This document shows, piece after piece, positions 32,300 through 46,381 of a stretch of 64,000 bases of DNA; within the stretch, counting starts at the first letter, position 1, and every line of letters starts with the position of its first letter. The notes below the pieces were generated by a model that was not told the origin of the DNA, did not search any database, and saw nothing but the letters and a program-made list of their open reading frames with translations. The stretch is from Fasciola hepatica (taxonomy: Eukaryota; Platyhelminthes; Trematoda; Plagiorchiida; Fasciolidae). Made by a program: the position numbers and the translations under genes. The stretch lies in contig CANUEZ040000105.1 of the NCBI GenBank assembly GCA_948099385.1, positions 2,305,001-2,369,000 of the forward strand, given 5' to 3'.

Positions 32300-35200
32300 A
32301 GCACGTATGAATGACTTACTTCAAGTAATGTCTGACCGGATTCTGTTCGGCTTGGAGGTATTCGAAACGGGGAAGCGGGTACCCACACCACTTGGTGAGT
32401 TGCAAATTAAAGGGCGTGGTCCAGGGTGTGGTTCAACTGAGAACAGAGATTTGTCACCCCGGGCGTGACGGTATACAGACGTAGTGCTGGAGATGAGGTG
32501 GAAAAACATTCGGGTAGACTGTCTCGGAGTGCACTCAATGGGAACTACTAATGCGTATATCAATTAATCGGAATAGACACGCAAGTCACGATGTCTTTTT
32601 CAATGGACGTGTACTCTATGCACCACTGAAGCTGAAATTTGAACAACCTATGCAAGAAATTCACTGCCCATATTTGGGTAACAAATATGAATTTTCTACT
32701 TCAGAAGGATGGAAAGAACTGGATCACTTCGCACAGGTTTCGGTGGGAAAGTCGGGGTTATCCAGTTGATGCTTTCCAAACGAATACGGAAGGAACCACG
32801 GCTGAAATATACTGAAGCGTAGACTGCAGTCTGCAGAGGAATTCTTGTACCGAAATCTATTTTACGAACGCTGAATAATAAATTTCAGGAACTGTTTGTT
32901 GATTTTACTTTCACAGTTGCAGTAGATAGCTACTCACGTTTTCAACACGGGACTCGATCTCCCTGTAGGACGGGATTCTCTAAGTGGAACCAGATTATCA
33001 ATGGTAATCTTGTAGCGCTCTGTGTACTCAGGACGGAAAATTTCTTCTATACTTGGTTATATGTATATACAACAATAAATTCTTTGTTGAAAAATTCACG
33101 AAATGACACAGAGACAGCAAAATTGTATAACGTCCAAATTTTTTTTCAGGAATGCAGAATCTTAGGAATTTTTTGGTTTTTCAACCTTTCTGTTGAGAAA
33201 AAAAGAAAATGCCCCAGACTAAAAGAAAGGACTATATTTCATCTTCTTTGTGATTGCATTTTTATCAAGTAATATTTTTGTTATGAATGTCACCATGCAG
33301 CAAAAGTCAGAAGAAGTTCCATTGATTTTTGAACTTGTAATAGGTTGGTTATTATGCAAGTTAGTCATCCCATTGCACAGGTTAAGCTTTTCTATCTGAC
33401 TGACCAAGAAAAGCAAAAAAAAGAAGTAGCACGATTCATTCACTACATACCCAGGACTAAGTATTTCGTATAGACGTACTATGTTAATCAATGTGGGTGG
33501 TTCGAAAGCAATAGCTACATTTTTTTTTCATGTCCTACATCATATCAAACGCGAATATCTTCAAATGATACTCCTATTCAAACCGTTCTCCAATTGGACG
33601 TACGCGGCTGGTTTGATGGTGGTCTGTCATATTACCTTCCCACGAAATCCTTGCTCTGGACCTCATTTGGCGATTCAATGTTTCCAACCGAAATGTGAAT
33701 CTCAGAGATCAGCAACTTATAAGCCATTGGAAATTTCTACCCAATCAAGACACAGGATCATAGATATAATGGCTGGAGTTGTAGTTTCATAGCGGTAACA
33801 TGCAAAGCCTTTTTCCTGACCCAAAGTGGAATAAAAATAGGAATTCTAGTCTGCTCAGTTTTTCTGCAGAATTCCATGCTAGAGAAAAGTTATTCATTTG
33901 GCTAGCTCTTAAAAATAGTCGTGATGTTCAAAACACTAAATGCGATAATGTCTCAGATTCTCAAGTTTTACCAACTGTGGCAATTAGATGGGCCAATTAA
34001 AACTTACAATTTATCCTACGCCAGTCGTCGAAATTATCACTCCATAGCCTTTGGATATTGTTGTGAATAAGAAGTTCACCGGATTTTCACGAATAATGGG
34101 CTGGCCCAAATTCAGCAGCAAATAGAGGCGTTCTTAGGGCTGCATGAAGTTAGGTAATCTGTTCGCTACCACTTCGTAGTCAGTGAGTAACGCGCGCTAA
34201 ATACTATACTCACCTTTACGATCTGACTTAAGTCGAGGGCTGAAACCATTTGGAACGAAGACATCAGCAAATGCTAATCAAGGTTCGTGGTCCGATTTCC
34301 GATCACTTCCTTCTTAGATTGCTGTGAGTTTCAAAAATAAAATCTTTTCCACCTCTTTTTCAGTACTCAAGCTGCCAGTTTCTTTTGTGTAGTCATATCC
34401 AAGGTTTTTATGAAGTGAAGCATTTAAACAAATGTTTTGTACCCTTGGTTTCAACCACCTTGAATGACAGCAATATGATCTATGATGACGTTTTGGATGG
34501 ACGATTTTGAAACTATTTCAACCTTTCCTGCGAATTCCTTGATCCTCCCTCACCATTCTTTCCGTGTTGGTGGGATAATTCATGGCTAACTTAAACTTAC
34601 CATTCGTTTCTTGTTTGACGCAATTTCTTTCACAATCTCAACCTAGAAAAGCACATACCAAAATGGATTCAGAAACCATTATTTCCGATTTATCCGTGCG
34701 GAGCTGATACTTTAGTTTATGTTATGAATCAGACGGCGGATGTTTAGTGGGTAACGGGAGAGATGGAGAGAGAAAAAAAAACAAGATAAACATTCACATG
34801 AATAAACCGCTCACAAGAAACCAATTTTCGCGTTCACTGAGGCGTAATTTCGCGCACGAAATAATGGTCAATTTGAAACCATTTCAAAGCTATCTCATTG
34901 AATTGCGAAACACATTTTGGAAAAAGGCACCTTAATGTCGGAAAGTAGCTCTTGTTGTCCTTTGAGTCGTTTTTCTTTTGGTTGAAGCTAACCACGTATG
35001 AAAAGCATAAAAGAACCAAAAACTATCAAATAAAAATATCTTTATCTGATTAACAATAGACTTCGAGGTCAAAAGCTAATAACCATCCACGATTTCGCAA
35101 GTTTTATCCTGGAAAATCTCTAAGAAAACAAATAATAGCAGAATTTCAAAAACATCAAATAATTTTTCCTATGTTGACAAACTTTTACATAAAATAAATA

Positions 35201-37933
35201 ATATGCTTGCAAGCGGTAGACAACTAGATTTATATAATATAATTATGGTAATAATTTGAATAATGACACTCGTCGTAAAAGTATACGACTGTGGGTATCT
35301 TAGGCAATCTTTGAGCAAGAATTTCCGTGTAACTACAAAAGCATTGACCGAAATTTCTTGAAAGTGTGCACCATTTAGAGCATGTGAGTAATAAGGAACG
35401 AAAAATCACTCCTAAGTCTTTTTTCACTACATTCTGATGGAAAACTTTTTTCTCAGTTGTATGGTATTCTTTTCATCAGATTTATTAGAAGGAAAGGTCT
35501 TATATTGTGGACTGCCAACAATCAGCCAACTTTTGTCTATCGCAAAATTTAAAAAATTACGCTGGGTGGAATAAATGTCGCGCGTTGTGAGGATACGTGC
35601 TAACTCATCCTTGGTAGACAGCTAAGTCACGACGGCATTCCGCACTGGTGCGGTACCAAGCCCAGGGGTCGAGACAATGGAAACCCAAGTGACAGGACAG
35701 CAGATTGGTCGTGTGGATCAACGGAATGAGTGACGATTCCTGCCATTGATGTTTAAGCCTCAAGGTTTGGCTGCCCCCACCAGTCGGACCAATATGCAGA
35801 TTGCAACGGCCAGGTACGTGGACCAGCATCGAAGGCATTGTGTTTTGCCCCAAAAAACGTGATGATACGAGAGGCAGAAAAGAATTCACTCTAGAGTAAG
35901 TAGGACTGTTCCAAATTCACTTCTTCCCTAGTTCCGTGTACGTGGCCAACAGATGAAAGATTTTCTGAGTTCTCCTCGAAAGGGCACAAGATATGTGCTA
36001 TGGTAACGAGAAAGTTTCCTGCAGATAGATTTGATGACTAACAGTCACGCGGAAAAATGGTATCAAACAAAAACAAAAGCCAACAAAATGTGTAGGATAG
36101 CCTATACAACCGAAAAGATAAAGATTTGAGAGCTTAGCGATTCGAAGCTTGATAAGCTAATCTTACGTAAGCCGTGAGAAACTAACACAATGACAGAGTT
36201 GCGTCTTTTACAGACGACCAGTGTTAGGTTGCCATAGTCATCCAAATGTGATTGCTGATAGCAATGTCTCACTTGCAATGGCGGTGCCTTAAACATCGGC
36301 AAATCAGATGACCAACGAGTGTCGGAATACATACACGGTTTGATATGGCAACGCGGAACAACTTTAAGTCTCAGGTTTTTCCGGTTGTAAAACTCTTGAT
36401 GTTATCCGGTCATACAAAGTCGACCTAGTCCAATAAATCACACTGCCTTGCTCAATCCACTAAGGACTTTGCTGGTGTTCAGAAAAGAGACGCTAATCCT
36501 GACGCCTGAACCAGGTTGTCTCTCTCTCACACTGGTTAACACTGGCCTTTCTACTTTGGCCTGAACCAAAACACCGTAATTCTGTTGTCGAGTGGAGCCC
36601 ATTCAATTGCGATGTTTTTCTTCGGTAACACACGAACTGGAATTCGTGACAAGATGCTAAATAAGCACTTGCTTCTAAATTTCCTTTATAGATAAGTTCA
36701 CACCTTTAAAATATGAACAGTCCCAAACTATTTGATTTTACAGTAAAATGCAGGTTATTTATGAAGTTCTTAGACAAATTTTCAAAATTTAGCCGATGGC
36801 CAGTCAGATTTTTAACTTTTTCATTCATCTGACAAGTCAGTCTCCTTAGCGTTCACTCCAGTCACGTGAGTCATGTAGATTCTGTTTGTAAATAACCTGG
36901 GTCACTGACGTTAGATGAGAACGTATCCCCGCTAAATAGTTCAATACGGTTGACAAACAATGTGGGCAAAAATTTAGTCAAGCTTCCCAAAATACTAATA
37001 TCACTAAAACGGTGTGAAAAATGTTCTTATCGTTATACAGTTACATGCTCATAGCCTACGAACGGATTGACTCACACGAATGATAGCCGTCAAGCACACA
37101 AAAACATAATACTTACGGTGATTTGCATTGTTAAAATTGGTCAAAATACTTCATACTGCTATGAAACTCATCACAATCACCCAAGGACTATTACGTGACA
37201 TAATACAGGTTTCGAAGCCTTATAAATGAATTTTGCACCCAAGTACAATTAAATTCGATTTGTGTTTCATACAAGAACATATTTTTAATCATTTTCGCCT
37301 GGAATACTTTGTATTCAGGAAACACTACGTGTACCCTCTTTCTTTTCCGTGGTCATTACGAGCGGACTAAACGAGAAGGTAAGTAGAACCCAATTACACC
37401 ATGTTTTCTGAAAAAAAACTTACTTGGCTTCTTCAGAGAATGGAGTGTTTGTTCACGAATGCGGATCCAAAGCATGTTTCTAATCATAAGTGATTCATTC
37501 AGTCAACGATGACGATTACCATATTGGTGAAAAGGACAATTTTCTACTCGGCCACGTAACAATCAAAAATGCCGTCTTTTAATAGGGCCTTTCATTATTC
37601 CATAACTTGGTTACCGAGGATGATAGTTCCCGAAGAAAGTTTACAATCGACTGCACGGGTGAGAGTACCGGTGAATATTCGGTTGAATAATCTACCCACA
37701 AAACTGTTGAACGAATAAAGGTGGCATAAAACATCGTACGTTTTTGGTTTTCTACTCTCTGGGCCCCACTGGGGCAGACAGTTGCCACAAAATGAAGTGG
37801 CAGTAGTATGTAGGTAGTGAATTTTGAATATTAAAGATTGTTTAAACCAATTTCTTTTCACGTTAACATATTCTGATGGGTAAACAGGTAGATAATTGTG
37901 TGAACCTATTTGCCAAAGTGGAAGTGTCGGCAC

Positions 37934-37939
<6 letters not shown>
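32300..37939. other. AT-rich stretch, no recognised gene
   Basis: Long AT-rich DNA with many short frames and no recognised domain. The stretches at 32330-32560 and 35605-35890 are GC-richer than their surroundings and may be unrecognised repeats. The frames at 33481-33792 and 35605-35889 show no family resemblance I can support. Confidence 0.4.

Positions 37940-38009
<70 letters not shown>
37940..38009. repeat. (TA)n microsatellite
   Basis: About 35 uninterrupted TA units. It accounts for the alternating Tyr-Ile run in the 146-codon minus frame across it, which is not a gene. Confidence 0.97.
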
Positions 38010-38012
<3 letters not shown>

Positions 38013-39395
38013 CCTGACCTGGTACTTTCATTCATTGTTCACATTTGTGATGAGGAGTGTGTTTGATGTGAAACGATCACTTTTTACTGGTGTTGTTTTT
38101 GACTAGTGAAAACTCTTTGATGTTATCTGAATGTAATGCTTATTTAAGTTAACGATATTTTCACTGACATTTCGGATTTGGATTCATGGTTTGTTTTGGT
38201 TTTTCTAGGATTTAAAAAAAAACAGCAGCTTGGGGTTTAGTGATTTCGCCGTAATATTATCGTCACTAACTCGGCCGACCCTAATCGTGAGCTCTCCATT
38301 TCTTGAGTCACTGATCACGTGCAGAATCCGTAACAGGGGGAGAACTTTAGAAATTCATTACCACAGTGTTAGTTTAGATCCGTGTGTAATATATCTAAAA
38401 ATTAACTTGGGGGTTTAACTTGATAGAAATTTTCATGCCACAAATAAAACCAAATAGGAAAATCTTTAAGACTATTTTGTCGTTACAACTCTTAGAATAA
38501 AACACCACTTCATCAGGACAAATAACAATTGTACCAGTCACGAAACCAAAACTATCATTGCTTCAACCGACATGAAATTCAACGCTACATTGATTAATTT
38601 TGCACTTTTGCTTAAGGCTATAACTGTGATGTACAGGGAAGTAATTCCGTTCGTTGTTTTGACTGAACCATGCAAATTTGTTGTCTGATACATAGCATTT
38701 ATCCATTGGTCTGCATCGAAAAAACTTCCGGTATGGTTTGCAGAGAAATTCGAAACATCTCATTGTAAAGAAACATCACGATATTAATCAAAATTAGCCA
38801 AGAGTCATGAATATTCATTCCACTTCATTTTCACTCATATTTATTTAATCAGTAATTTTGATAAATTCAGAATTTTTACAAAAACCTTGATAAAGTCCAA
38901 CAAACTTCATCAGTCCTGCAAATCGTGACGTATCATCTAGCTCAAAAGGTAATAGTTTACATATTCTAACTTCCTTAAATTACCGTCTGACGAGGCTACC
39001 TTGAAATGCAAGGATGTGGCATTCTTTTTATAAATATATACATATATATAACAGCTGTGGAGAAAACATGAAGATGTTGTGGTGAATAAACAAAAACACG
39101 TGATGCTGAATTTCGTTATAGTCTTCATGTGCTAGTTGGAATACATGCCATAACTGCTGGAGGAACAATATTCGCGTCTAGGAAAGTTTGGAGCACCCAG
39201 CTGTTGCCTCATTCACATTTCCTATGAACTTGTGAAAACAGGCGGGATTTGTCTTACATCCGACAGGTAGTTTCACTAAATCTAGGTTGCTTACTCAGTG
39301 CAATACAACTTCGAAAAGCTTTATCTAATATGGAATTGAAAATATACTGCTCTTATTATCCTTCACAACCATTCAATTATCTATGCGCCTTCTTG
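38010..39395. other. AT-rich stretch, no recognised gene
   Basis: Short frames only. A small imperfect AT dinucleotide run lies near 39035-39050. Confidence 0.4.
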
Positions 39396-39496
39396 CAGGC
39401 TGACTTCAAGGCCCAGGCCGCACTCAACAGACCTCTTTATCACGTGCTTGCACATAGAATCAGTGAAAGAAGAATATCACTCACGATCTCAAAGGT
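39396..39496 (+). CDS. Candidate short exon
   Basis: A textbook acceptor-like string (CGCCTTCTTGCAG, ending about 39399) is followed by an open frame, ADFKAQAALNRPLYHVLAH then ERRISLTISK, ending at an AAAG-GTCC junction that is a weak donor. No domain is recognised. The frame then runs into the family 2 repeat. Chance, or part of an unrecognised transposon, is at least as likely. Confidence 0.15.
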
Positions 39497-39504
39497 CCAC
39501 TGCA

Positions 39505-39650
39505 CTAGTGGGGATAGCGGGCCACGAAACCCCGAGTCTATGAGCGGAGAACCACATACGGTCCCAATTGGTCGGGTGTGGTAACCAGCCGGACGACCGT
39601 GGTTTACTATGGATGAAGCCTAAAGAGTAAATCAAACCACCACTTCCGTA
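39505..39650 (+). repeat. Dispersed repeat, family 2 (copy 2)
   Basis: Matches the element at 27885-28020 in order and orientation, best over GGAGAACCACATA and GTCCCAAT. Frames on both strands here are incidental to the repeat. Confidence 0.6.
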
Positions 39651-39936
39651 GGTTGGGAAAGGTGCAAAATGGGGCACTGATAATGCTAATGATACTTCCG
39701 GTTGGAAGGCTTATTCAAAACCTGGAAACAATCCTGTTCTAAGTATTTTTCTGACTTGGGGCAGATACGGCGCAAGGTTGTAGCTTTTCCACGTTTCCAA
39801 ACACTCTCAAAAAACAACGTTTGGAAAGTCATGTGAACAATTTTTACCCCAACAGCTTTGGCGCTCCTAACTACCGTAGGTGAATTTCCAAATCTAGGCT
39901 TTTTCAATGTCTTATGATATAAAAAATTTACACATA

Positions 39937-39955
39937 AATATATATATATATATAC
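39937..39955. repeat. Short (AT)n run
   Basis: About nine AT units, shorter than the other AT microsatellites in the window. Confidence 0.9.
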
Positions 39956-41719
39956 AATAATAGCAAGTATTATGTAAATGAGTGGACAAGGTCTCTCCTG
40001 AGGCACACAATCAGCTTAGCTGTTATAGCCACTCATCACTTTTGCTTACCCGGTACTCCTCTTCCTCTCCATCTTCTTACTTGTACATTCCGTTGTCATA
40101 TCGTCACTAGGATCTAATTTAAATCATTTGACGCTCGAAACTGGACCCCAGTGATGCTAAATATTCACCCAACGACAAAGCTTCGGCTCGGGGTGCATTC
40201 TCAAATTTTCAACGAAAATGAAATAGTACTCATTAAGTGACGCACGTTTAGCAGTTAAATTTCGCTATACTGTTTAGTTTAAATTCAAATCCTATTTACC
40301 TTTATGTAGAGGGAGTTGTGCAGTACTGAAGTCACTCAAAACACGATAAAAAGATAAGTTTACCCAGTAGTCTTTTCCACCTTAGTGAGAAGTTGAAAAT
40401 TTGGATTAGGATCTCCTTTTGTCGATAATAATCCGTATTTATTCCTCCTCTTAGGTCAGTCATTTCTATTTCCTCCTATATCACTTTTGTTGAGAATAAT
40501 GCATACACTCAGCTGATGACTGATCACTTGAAGAATACCCGCCATACGTGTAGCGGACGACGGATCATGTGCCGCGCAAGCTGTCAATGAGCCGAGTAGC
40601 TGAACTCCCCAACGTTGGAGCTGTGTGAACCCCTGCAGTACGGCTATACTCGATGGGCTTCATTATTTGGTCGTAAGCTGTGGGTAATATTTCGCCGACG
40701 ATGCCTGCGGAATGCCCGGCAGTGAGTGCTTAGTGAAAGAAAGACCTGCTGAAGCACCATCAATGTGAAACCATTGTGCACTTCTCCCATGTTCAGACCG
40801 AATCAGAGGGTAGCCAGTAGTTTTGTAGTGATCACGTAGCTGTGCAACTCGACAAATTCAGGAAATGATACAAAAAGACAGTACCTTTTGCGAACGCTTA
40901 GCACATTGGTAAACTTCATAATAAATGATCTATCGTGAGTACAATGATTACTTTTTTGATTGCATCCGGATTTTTCATTCGCCGAAGTATCATGAAAGAC
41001 TAATCAGTTTTCATCTGGTTTTGGTGGAATTTGGATTCTTGACACAAGTTGCTTTAACTTTTTGGGTTTTGCTCCTGTATCTCTTCTCAGAATTTATCCG
41101 CTCATTTAACACTTCATGTCTCACAAAAAATACCCATTGAATAATACCAGTTAACTCCGTCAAACACACCACTCAAGGATGCGAATACCAATCGACTATT
41201 TAACGTTGTCAACAATGGATGTTTCGTAAAATGGCCAGTAGTTAGGGTATGACGTATGCACAAATGCTACCTAGCACAGATGGTTTACAATCTAGAAAGC
41301 ATTTGTCATCAAACAACCTAGTCCGTGCGTCATTTACTGTGAGGGAATTTTCACTGAAAAGAAATGACAAATATTTTGGTAAAATGACAGCATAGACAAA
41401 ACGTGCAAAACCTCATTTACGGTAGCCTGTTTGAAGACGATCCTCCAGATTTTTTAGAATCGTATGTGAAACCTCTGGCTACGAGTGATTTGCCATTAAA
41501 TGTCCCCAAGAGGATGATACTCTCTTCGTTTGAACCATGAAAGAGGAACGTTTGTATCAACGACGGACTTCCGCACTGCTTTGGTGGTGTGAAGGTTTAC
41601 TGAAATAGGACATGGAAATTCAGCTAGCAATATCCAGGAACTCCTTAAAACTGGTTTAGTCCAGAACCCATGCAACCTATCACAATTTTCATCCTGTAAT
41701 TATGAAACGGTTCGTTTGT
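39956..41719. other. No recognised gene; GC-richer patch
   Basis: The part at about 40530-40720 is richer in GC and CpG than its neighbours (for example GTAGCGGACGACGG and GTGCCGCGC), which may mark a younger repeat or a regulatory region. No frame through it has a recognisable domain. Confidence 0.35.
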
Positions 41720-42330
41720 TTCCCATGCGCACAGGCCACCAGTTTCCTTGCCAACTACCACAACCTCGCCTTCTCACCTGCGGGATGATTGTTTGTCTAC
41801 TCCCATTGCACCATACAATTTGAGCCTTGTTTCTATGACGTGTTGATTGACCTTACCCAGTATCTCTTTGAGGTCCATTTGTTGGTCCTATCTATTCGTA
41901 TCGAACTCTGATTCCCAACATATTGGACCTCTTATAGGAACTTTCTTCCTCCTAGTTTATCTAAGTCCACCTAACCAAAGTATCTATGACCCGTTCTGTT
42001 ATGACTTAGCGATTGCCCGGCTTACTTGAGGTAATTATCTTTCTCTGTTTCTCTGTCTTGTCTTTGTGAATGACTGAACTTTGGCTATCCCGTCACAGTT
42101 ATGCCGCTTTCTCATGGCCATAGCTATTCCGTTTGTCCTTCATCACGCTGGTGTGCGTTCGTTCATGCAATTACTGACCTTCTGACCATTGATTGGTCTA
42201 AATGCTTCCCAGAATTAACGACTTTCTTTATGAACCAATAAACTCGCTCATGCATTGTCTTCTCGAATACTTCCTGTCCATTGTTACGTGAGCGTTTCGA
42301 AGTATTTTTTGACTGTCTTGGTCCTGTAGT
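41720..42330 (+). other. Pyrimidine-rich plus strand, no gene
   Basis: For about 600 bp the plus strand is strongly T- and C-biased with few purine runs, as also seen at 13.44-13.76 kb. Such asymmetry is typical of some retrotransposon leaders or pyrimidine-rich introns. No coding frame above 60 codons is recognisable. Confidence 0.4.
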
Positions 42331-42732
42331 AGGTTTGCTCACAAATTGAGGTACGTCAGTGTTATAGTTCGATGATTTGTCCTACAGTAAGCCTAGTAAA
42401 GCAAGTTTGTTCTCTGCCCTGGGACTTGGAGTTCGTTCATCTGCGAGTCACTCAATTACAGGACGACAATCTCGTACAGGGGAAGTTAAGTTACATCCTT
42501 TTTATTGCATTTGTGACTGTACTGCACAGACAGATTGGTCGTTGATGTTCACTGAAAAAGAAAACATTTTCCTTGTTTCTTTCCGGAAAGAAAATGGGTG
42601 AATTCCCATAAACAATAAACATAAACAAGCTGAAAACTATGCTCGAAGAAAGTAATTGTAAAAGACAAGCAGATTTTAATTACATGTAGCGAAAGGGATG
42701 CCATGCTAAAAAGTACTGCGTGTGTGATCAGG

Positions 42733-42742
42733 TGCATATTCT

Positions 42743-42774
<32 letters not shown>

Positions 42775-42783
42775 CATGTGTGC
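42733..42783. repeat. (TG)n microsatellite, interrupted
   Basis: TG units are broken by CGAG and CATG interruptions. Open frames across it on both strands (Cys-Val or His-Thr repeats) are artefacts of the repeat. Confidence 0.95.
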
Positions 42784-45700
42784 ACATAGTTCATATCATA
42801 TTTTGTGGTTGCCTTCCGAGTGCAACGTACTAATTAGACCACGAAAGCATTTTAAAAGCGTGAGACCGAAACAGAAACCGGGTGGTTTCGATACCACGAC
42901 CGTGTCGTGCTTATGCTCACCAGGTCACAGCTAACCTCTTTTCAGTAAGATTCAGCATGGATATCGAATAGATTTTGAATAAACTCTAGGATCAGTAGGG
43001 AAAATAATCGGAAATTTACCGGTTAAAAATAACAATACTCGAAAGGGACCCTTGAATGTACATAAGCTATGCGGCGACTTGTGTGAGAATGTGCTACTCG
43101 TCTGGAAATCCGCTCGTGTTCAGTGTGACAATTCTAATCACACGTCGAATCGATACAGAGGCATACAATATTGGGCCTATTACTGTGACAACTACACTCT
43201 AGAATTTCATTTCGATTCAAACAGTTGCATCAAATGTCGGGTCCTACTTGATTTACCAGATTCTGTCACATTTTGATGCACTCCGAATGTTGGGGGTAAT
43301 AAACCTTGGATGAACTGAAATTCAGCAGACATGAACTTCGCCGAAGCTGATCAGGTTGATCTGCGACTTAGTTTGGAAGCTTGCAAGGGCACACCACATT
43401 CAGCATCTCTGACTAAGTTTCTCCGTGGAACAAACGGGTTACAACAAATGAGTAGCGTGACACGGTTTTATGCGAAACCTGATATCTAGTTAGAAAAATT
43501 TCTTTTCTGGCCGTAAATCAAGGTCAAGGTACGTTTCCTGAAGTTTCAAATAGCTTAACATTGAGATGGCTTTGATCTATGTGACAATGCTTGCCTCAAC
43601 ATAACAAAGTTGTTCAAAGTAGCATCAATCATGCTTTTGGGCACTGCCTCCTGAGAGCATCAGTTGACCAAAACAAAAAGGACTACGCGCATAGTGTGAC
43701 TTACAAAACACCCACAGTCAATGTAATCTCACATTGTAATATACATCTTTCCTCAGATTTTTTCAGTAACTCTCAGGATTTGGATATTTTGAAAAGGTAA
43801 TCCGTCATTTTTTGGAGTCATTTTTATTCAAGTGATAACGGTATATTCAAAGAGACGTTTACCTACCAAGTACACATAAGTGACACCTATTTGAAGCTTT
43901 GCGATTCCCCAAAAACCAACAGGCAAATCTAATCGGAACAATTTATGCAAAGTAGACATCATTGGGACACCAAACTTAATTAGACAGGGAGCGAATATAT
44001 ACGCAAACAAAACTAATCATGAAAAATATCTGTCCGTCATCCCAACGACACTGGGGATCAACCCAGAGAATTTGTAGGTGGAAACATGTGACCAAAGAAA
44101 ATCCAAAGCATTTCAGATCAGTAATGTTCGAAAATAAATTGTTTTTATTCCAGAGGACAGAAAAGGGACCTAAAATTATTCTTGTACTAGTGAGATAGCA
44201 GTGGTTTAAAGCTTGGAATGTAGTTTTCTAAAAAAAAACAAGTGAAGCCTCGTAAGCCTTCACAGTATCAACATAAATGCAAAACCCAGTTTAATCTGAC
44301 GCTTGATTGGTGTTTCGATACCTCTTTTTACTTTATCACGCATTCTACCAAGCTACACGATGGTCTTTTCCGGCAGGCATTTATCACAGATTTACGTCTC
44401 ACATTGAATCTTTCTTCAAGATGTAGTAGTGATGTTCACGTCAATGTCATCACGGAACACCAAGGAATCCCCGCAAGGCATTATCATTCTTGTTGCGAGT
44501 TCAAACTGCGGCTCCAACTGGGTATGCGGGATGTTCAGTTCGAAATTGTTTCTCCGTAGGGCTGTCTTGATGGTTCGTTGAGGGACTACCTCTAGTCAAA
44601 CTTACAACGTAAATTAATCATCAAGTCCAAATGGTGGCATTTACCATGATCTACTCCAATAAAGGACATCATTTCAGAGAAATTTGTGTAAAAGAAAAAC
44701 CTTGCAAGTAACCCGCAGATTTTGCCGGTTTCTTCAGTTTGACCGAAGGGAGGTTTGGATAGCATATGAAGAGGATCATCGTAATAATAAGTGTAAAAAA
44801 TTATATTTTTGTTCTTATGACCTTATGCGATACTGTTCATAGTAAAGAATAAGTCATTTTCTTGAAGGAGTATCGGGCTAATTTTCCCTGAATGTTTACG
44901 TTATTCGACTTTTATGAAATTTGATCTCGCGCCCAATAATGAGCAGGTACTTCGAGCGTTCTGATAAGTGAAAGAAGAGATTCTACCGGAATCGCGAAAA
45001 CCGCAAGGAAAAATGCACGTCATTCGCAACCAAAATAGCTATCATGCGGTCTTCGATGGTAAAGTGTAATATGTCTACTTCTGACAGAATACCTACATGA
45101 GGCAACCAAAATTCCATCAGCTGGATATGGCAAAAAATGATTAAAAAAATGATCAATTTGTTTGCAACAGTGAACAATGTCCCAAATTTCAAGCTAACAA
45201 ATCGATCTGTTTTGACTGCTAGAGTTTAGCAATGCGGTATACCTTTCCACTAAAAGTATAACAAATCCAAATCAAAGCAAACCACTTTTTTCTGACAACT
45301 TGTGCCTTGTCAACATTTTTCCACTCCATTCAGTCAGCCCAGTGCAATAGAGTTTTATCACTTTCAAAATGAATATATTTACGAATGTATAACGCCTACT
45401 GGGTTGAGTTGTTTCCAGTCACCTCTGTTACCAAATTTTTGTATAATTTTTTGTAGTCTCCTATGGCGCCCGGACTTTATTTCATAACCACGGTGGAATA
45501 TCTAAATCCTATTCACTCATTTTGTTAAATTACCGGTCTGCTTATAGAGCATTTTTTCACGCTAAAGTGTCTCATGCTTTCCCATCTAATAATTACAACA
45601 AGCGCAATAAGTGGTTCTGACATCTGTCGTTCTGGAAAAATGTTACGGGCTCTCCAATCCGATAACTAGACCTCATTTCCTGTTTGTCTGACAAGTTTTT

Positions 45701-46381
45701 TCATTTATGGATGCTGACGATCATGTATTTTATTTGTCTATATCCGGAAAGAACTTTTTCAGTCCAAAGGTGCACGGGAATAGATAATTCCAGACAAATT
45801 AAATGAACCACTCAAGCGTGATAGACTGGATAATCCCTGTTCACTTCCATAGGGATAAGCTGGATTTCAACTTGGTTTCTGCCATACAGTATAGCAGGGT
45901 TCTATTCCGTTCGTCTGTAGATAGGAACATTCGTGAAAAAGAATGAATCCCCAGAACATAGCATACGTATTCTCATCTAATAGACAGTGTATCTAAGAAA
46001 ATAAAAACGTATTCTGAATTAGCTCTTCAGTGTGCTCTTGCTTTGTCATATTTACGATGTTGCATTTGTTGTTCAAGTGGGCACGGTCAACGGACAGTTG
46101 TAATTTAAGTAACAACGTCGTCTTAAGCTGCCCTGTGGTTAACATGCTACGTGGGGCCGTGACACCGAGGCTTCATGAATTGTTTATATACTACCGTTAA
46201 GTGTAGAGGCCTTTCCGGCTGTCTTCAACGGGTATAGGGTCATACGCATACACACATGCAACTCACAAGCATGAAAGATAATTGCTCTAAGAGAATAAAA
46301 AGCATTCATCTTGTCGGAACCCAGACCACTTCAGGGTGTATCGAAGAAATGATGCACAATGTAACATGGTATACGCAAGTA
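42784..46381. other. No recognised gene
   Basis: Frames at 43052-43276 (74 codons, several Cys) and 44242-44559 (105 codons) are the longest and show no recognised domain or signal peptide. Weak tRNA-like words (GGTATCGAAACCACC) occur on the minus strand near 42890. Confidence 0.35.

Noticed and set aside
37595..38035. 146-codon minus-strand open frame with a Tyr-Ile run
   Set aside because: The frame is held open by the (TA)n microsatellite and has no domain on either side.
42549..42934. Cys-Val and His-Thr rich frames on opposite strands
   Set aside because: They are products of the TG microsatellite.
44242..44559. 105-codon plus frame
   Set aside because: No domain, signal peptide or convincing splice borders; the composition does not stand out.
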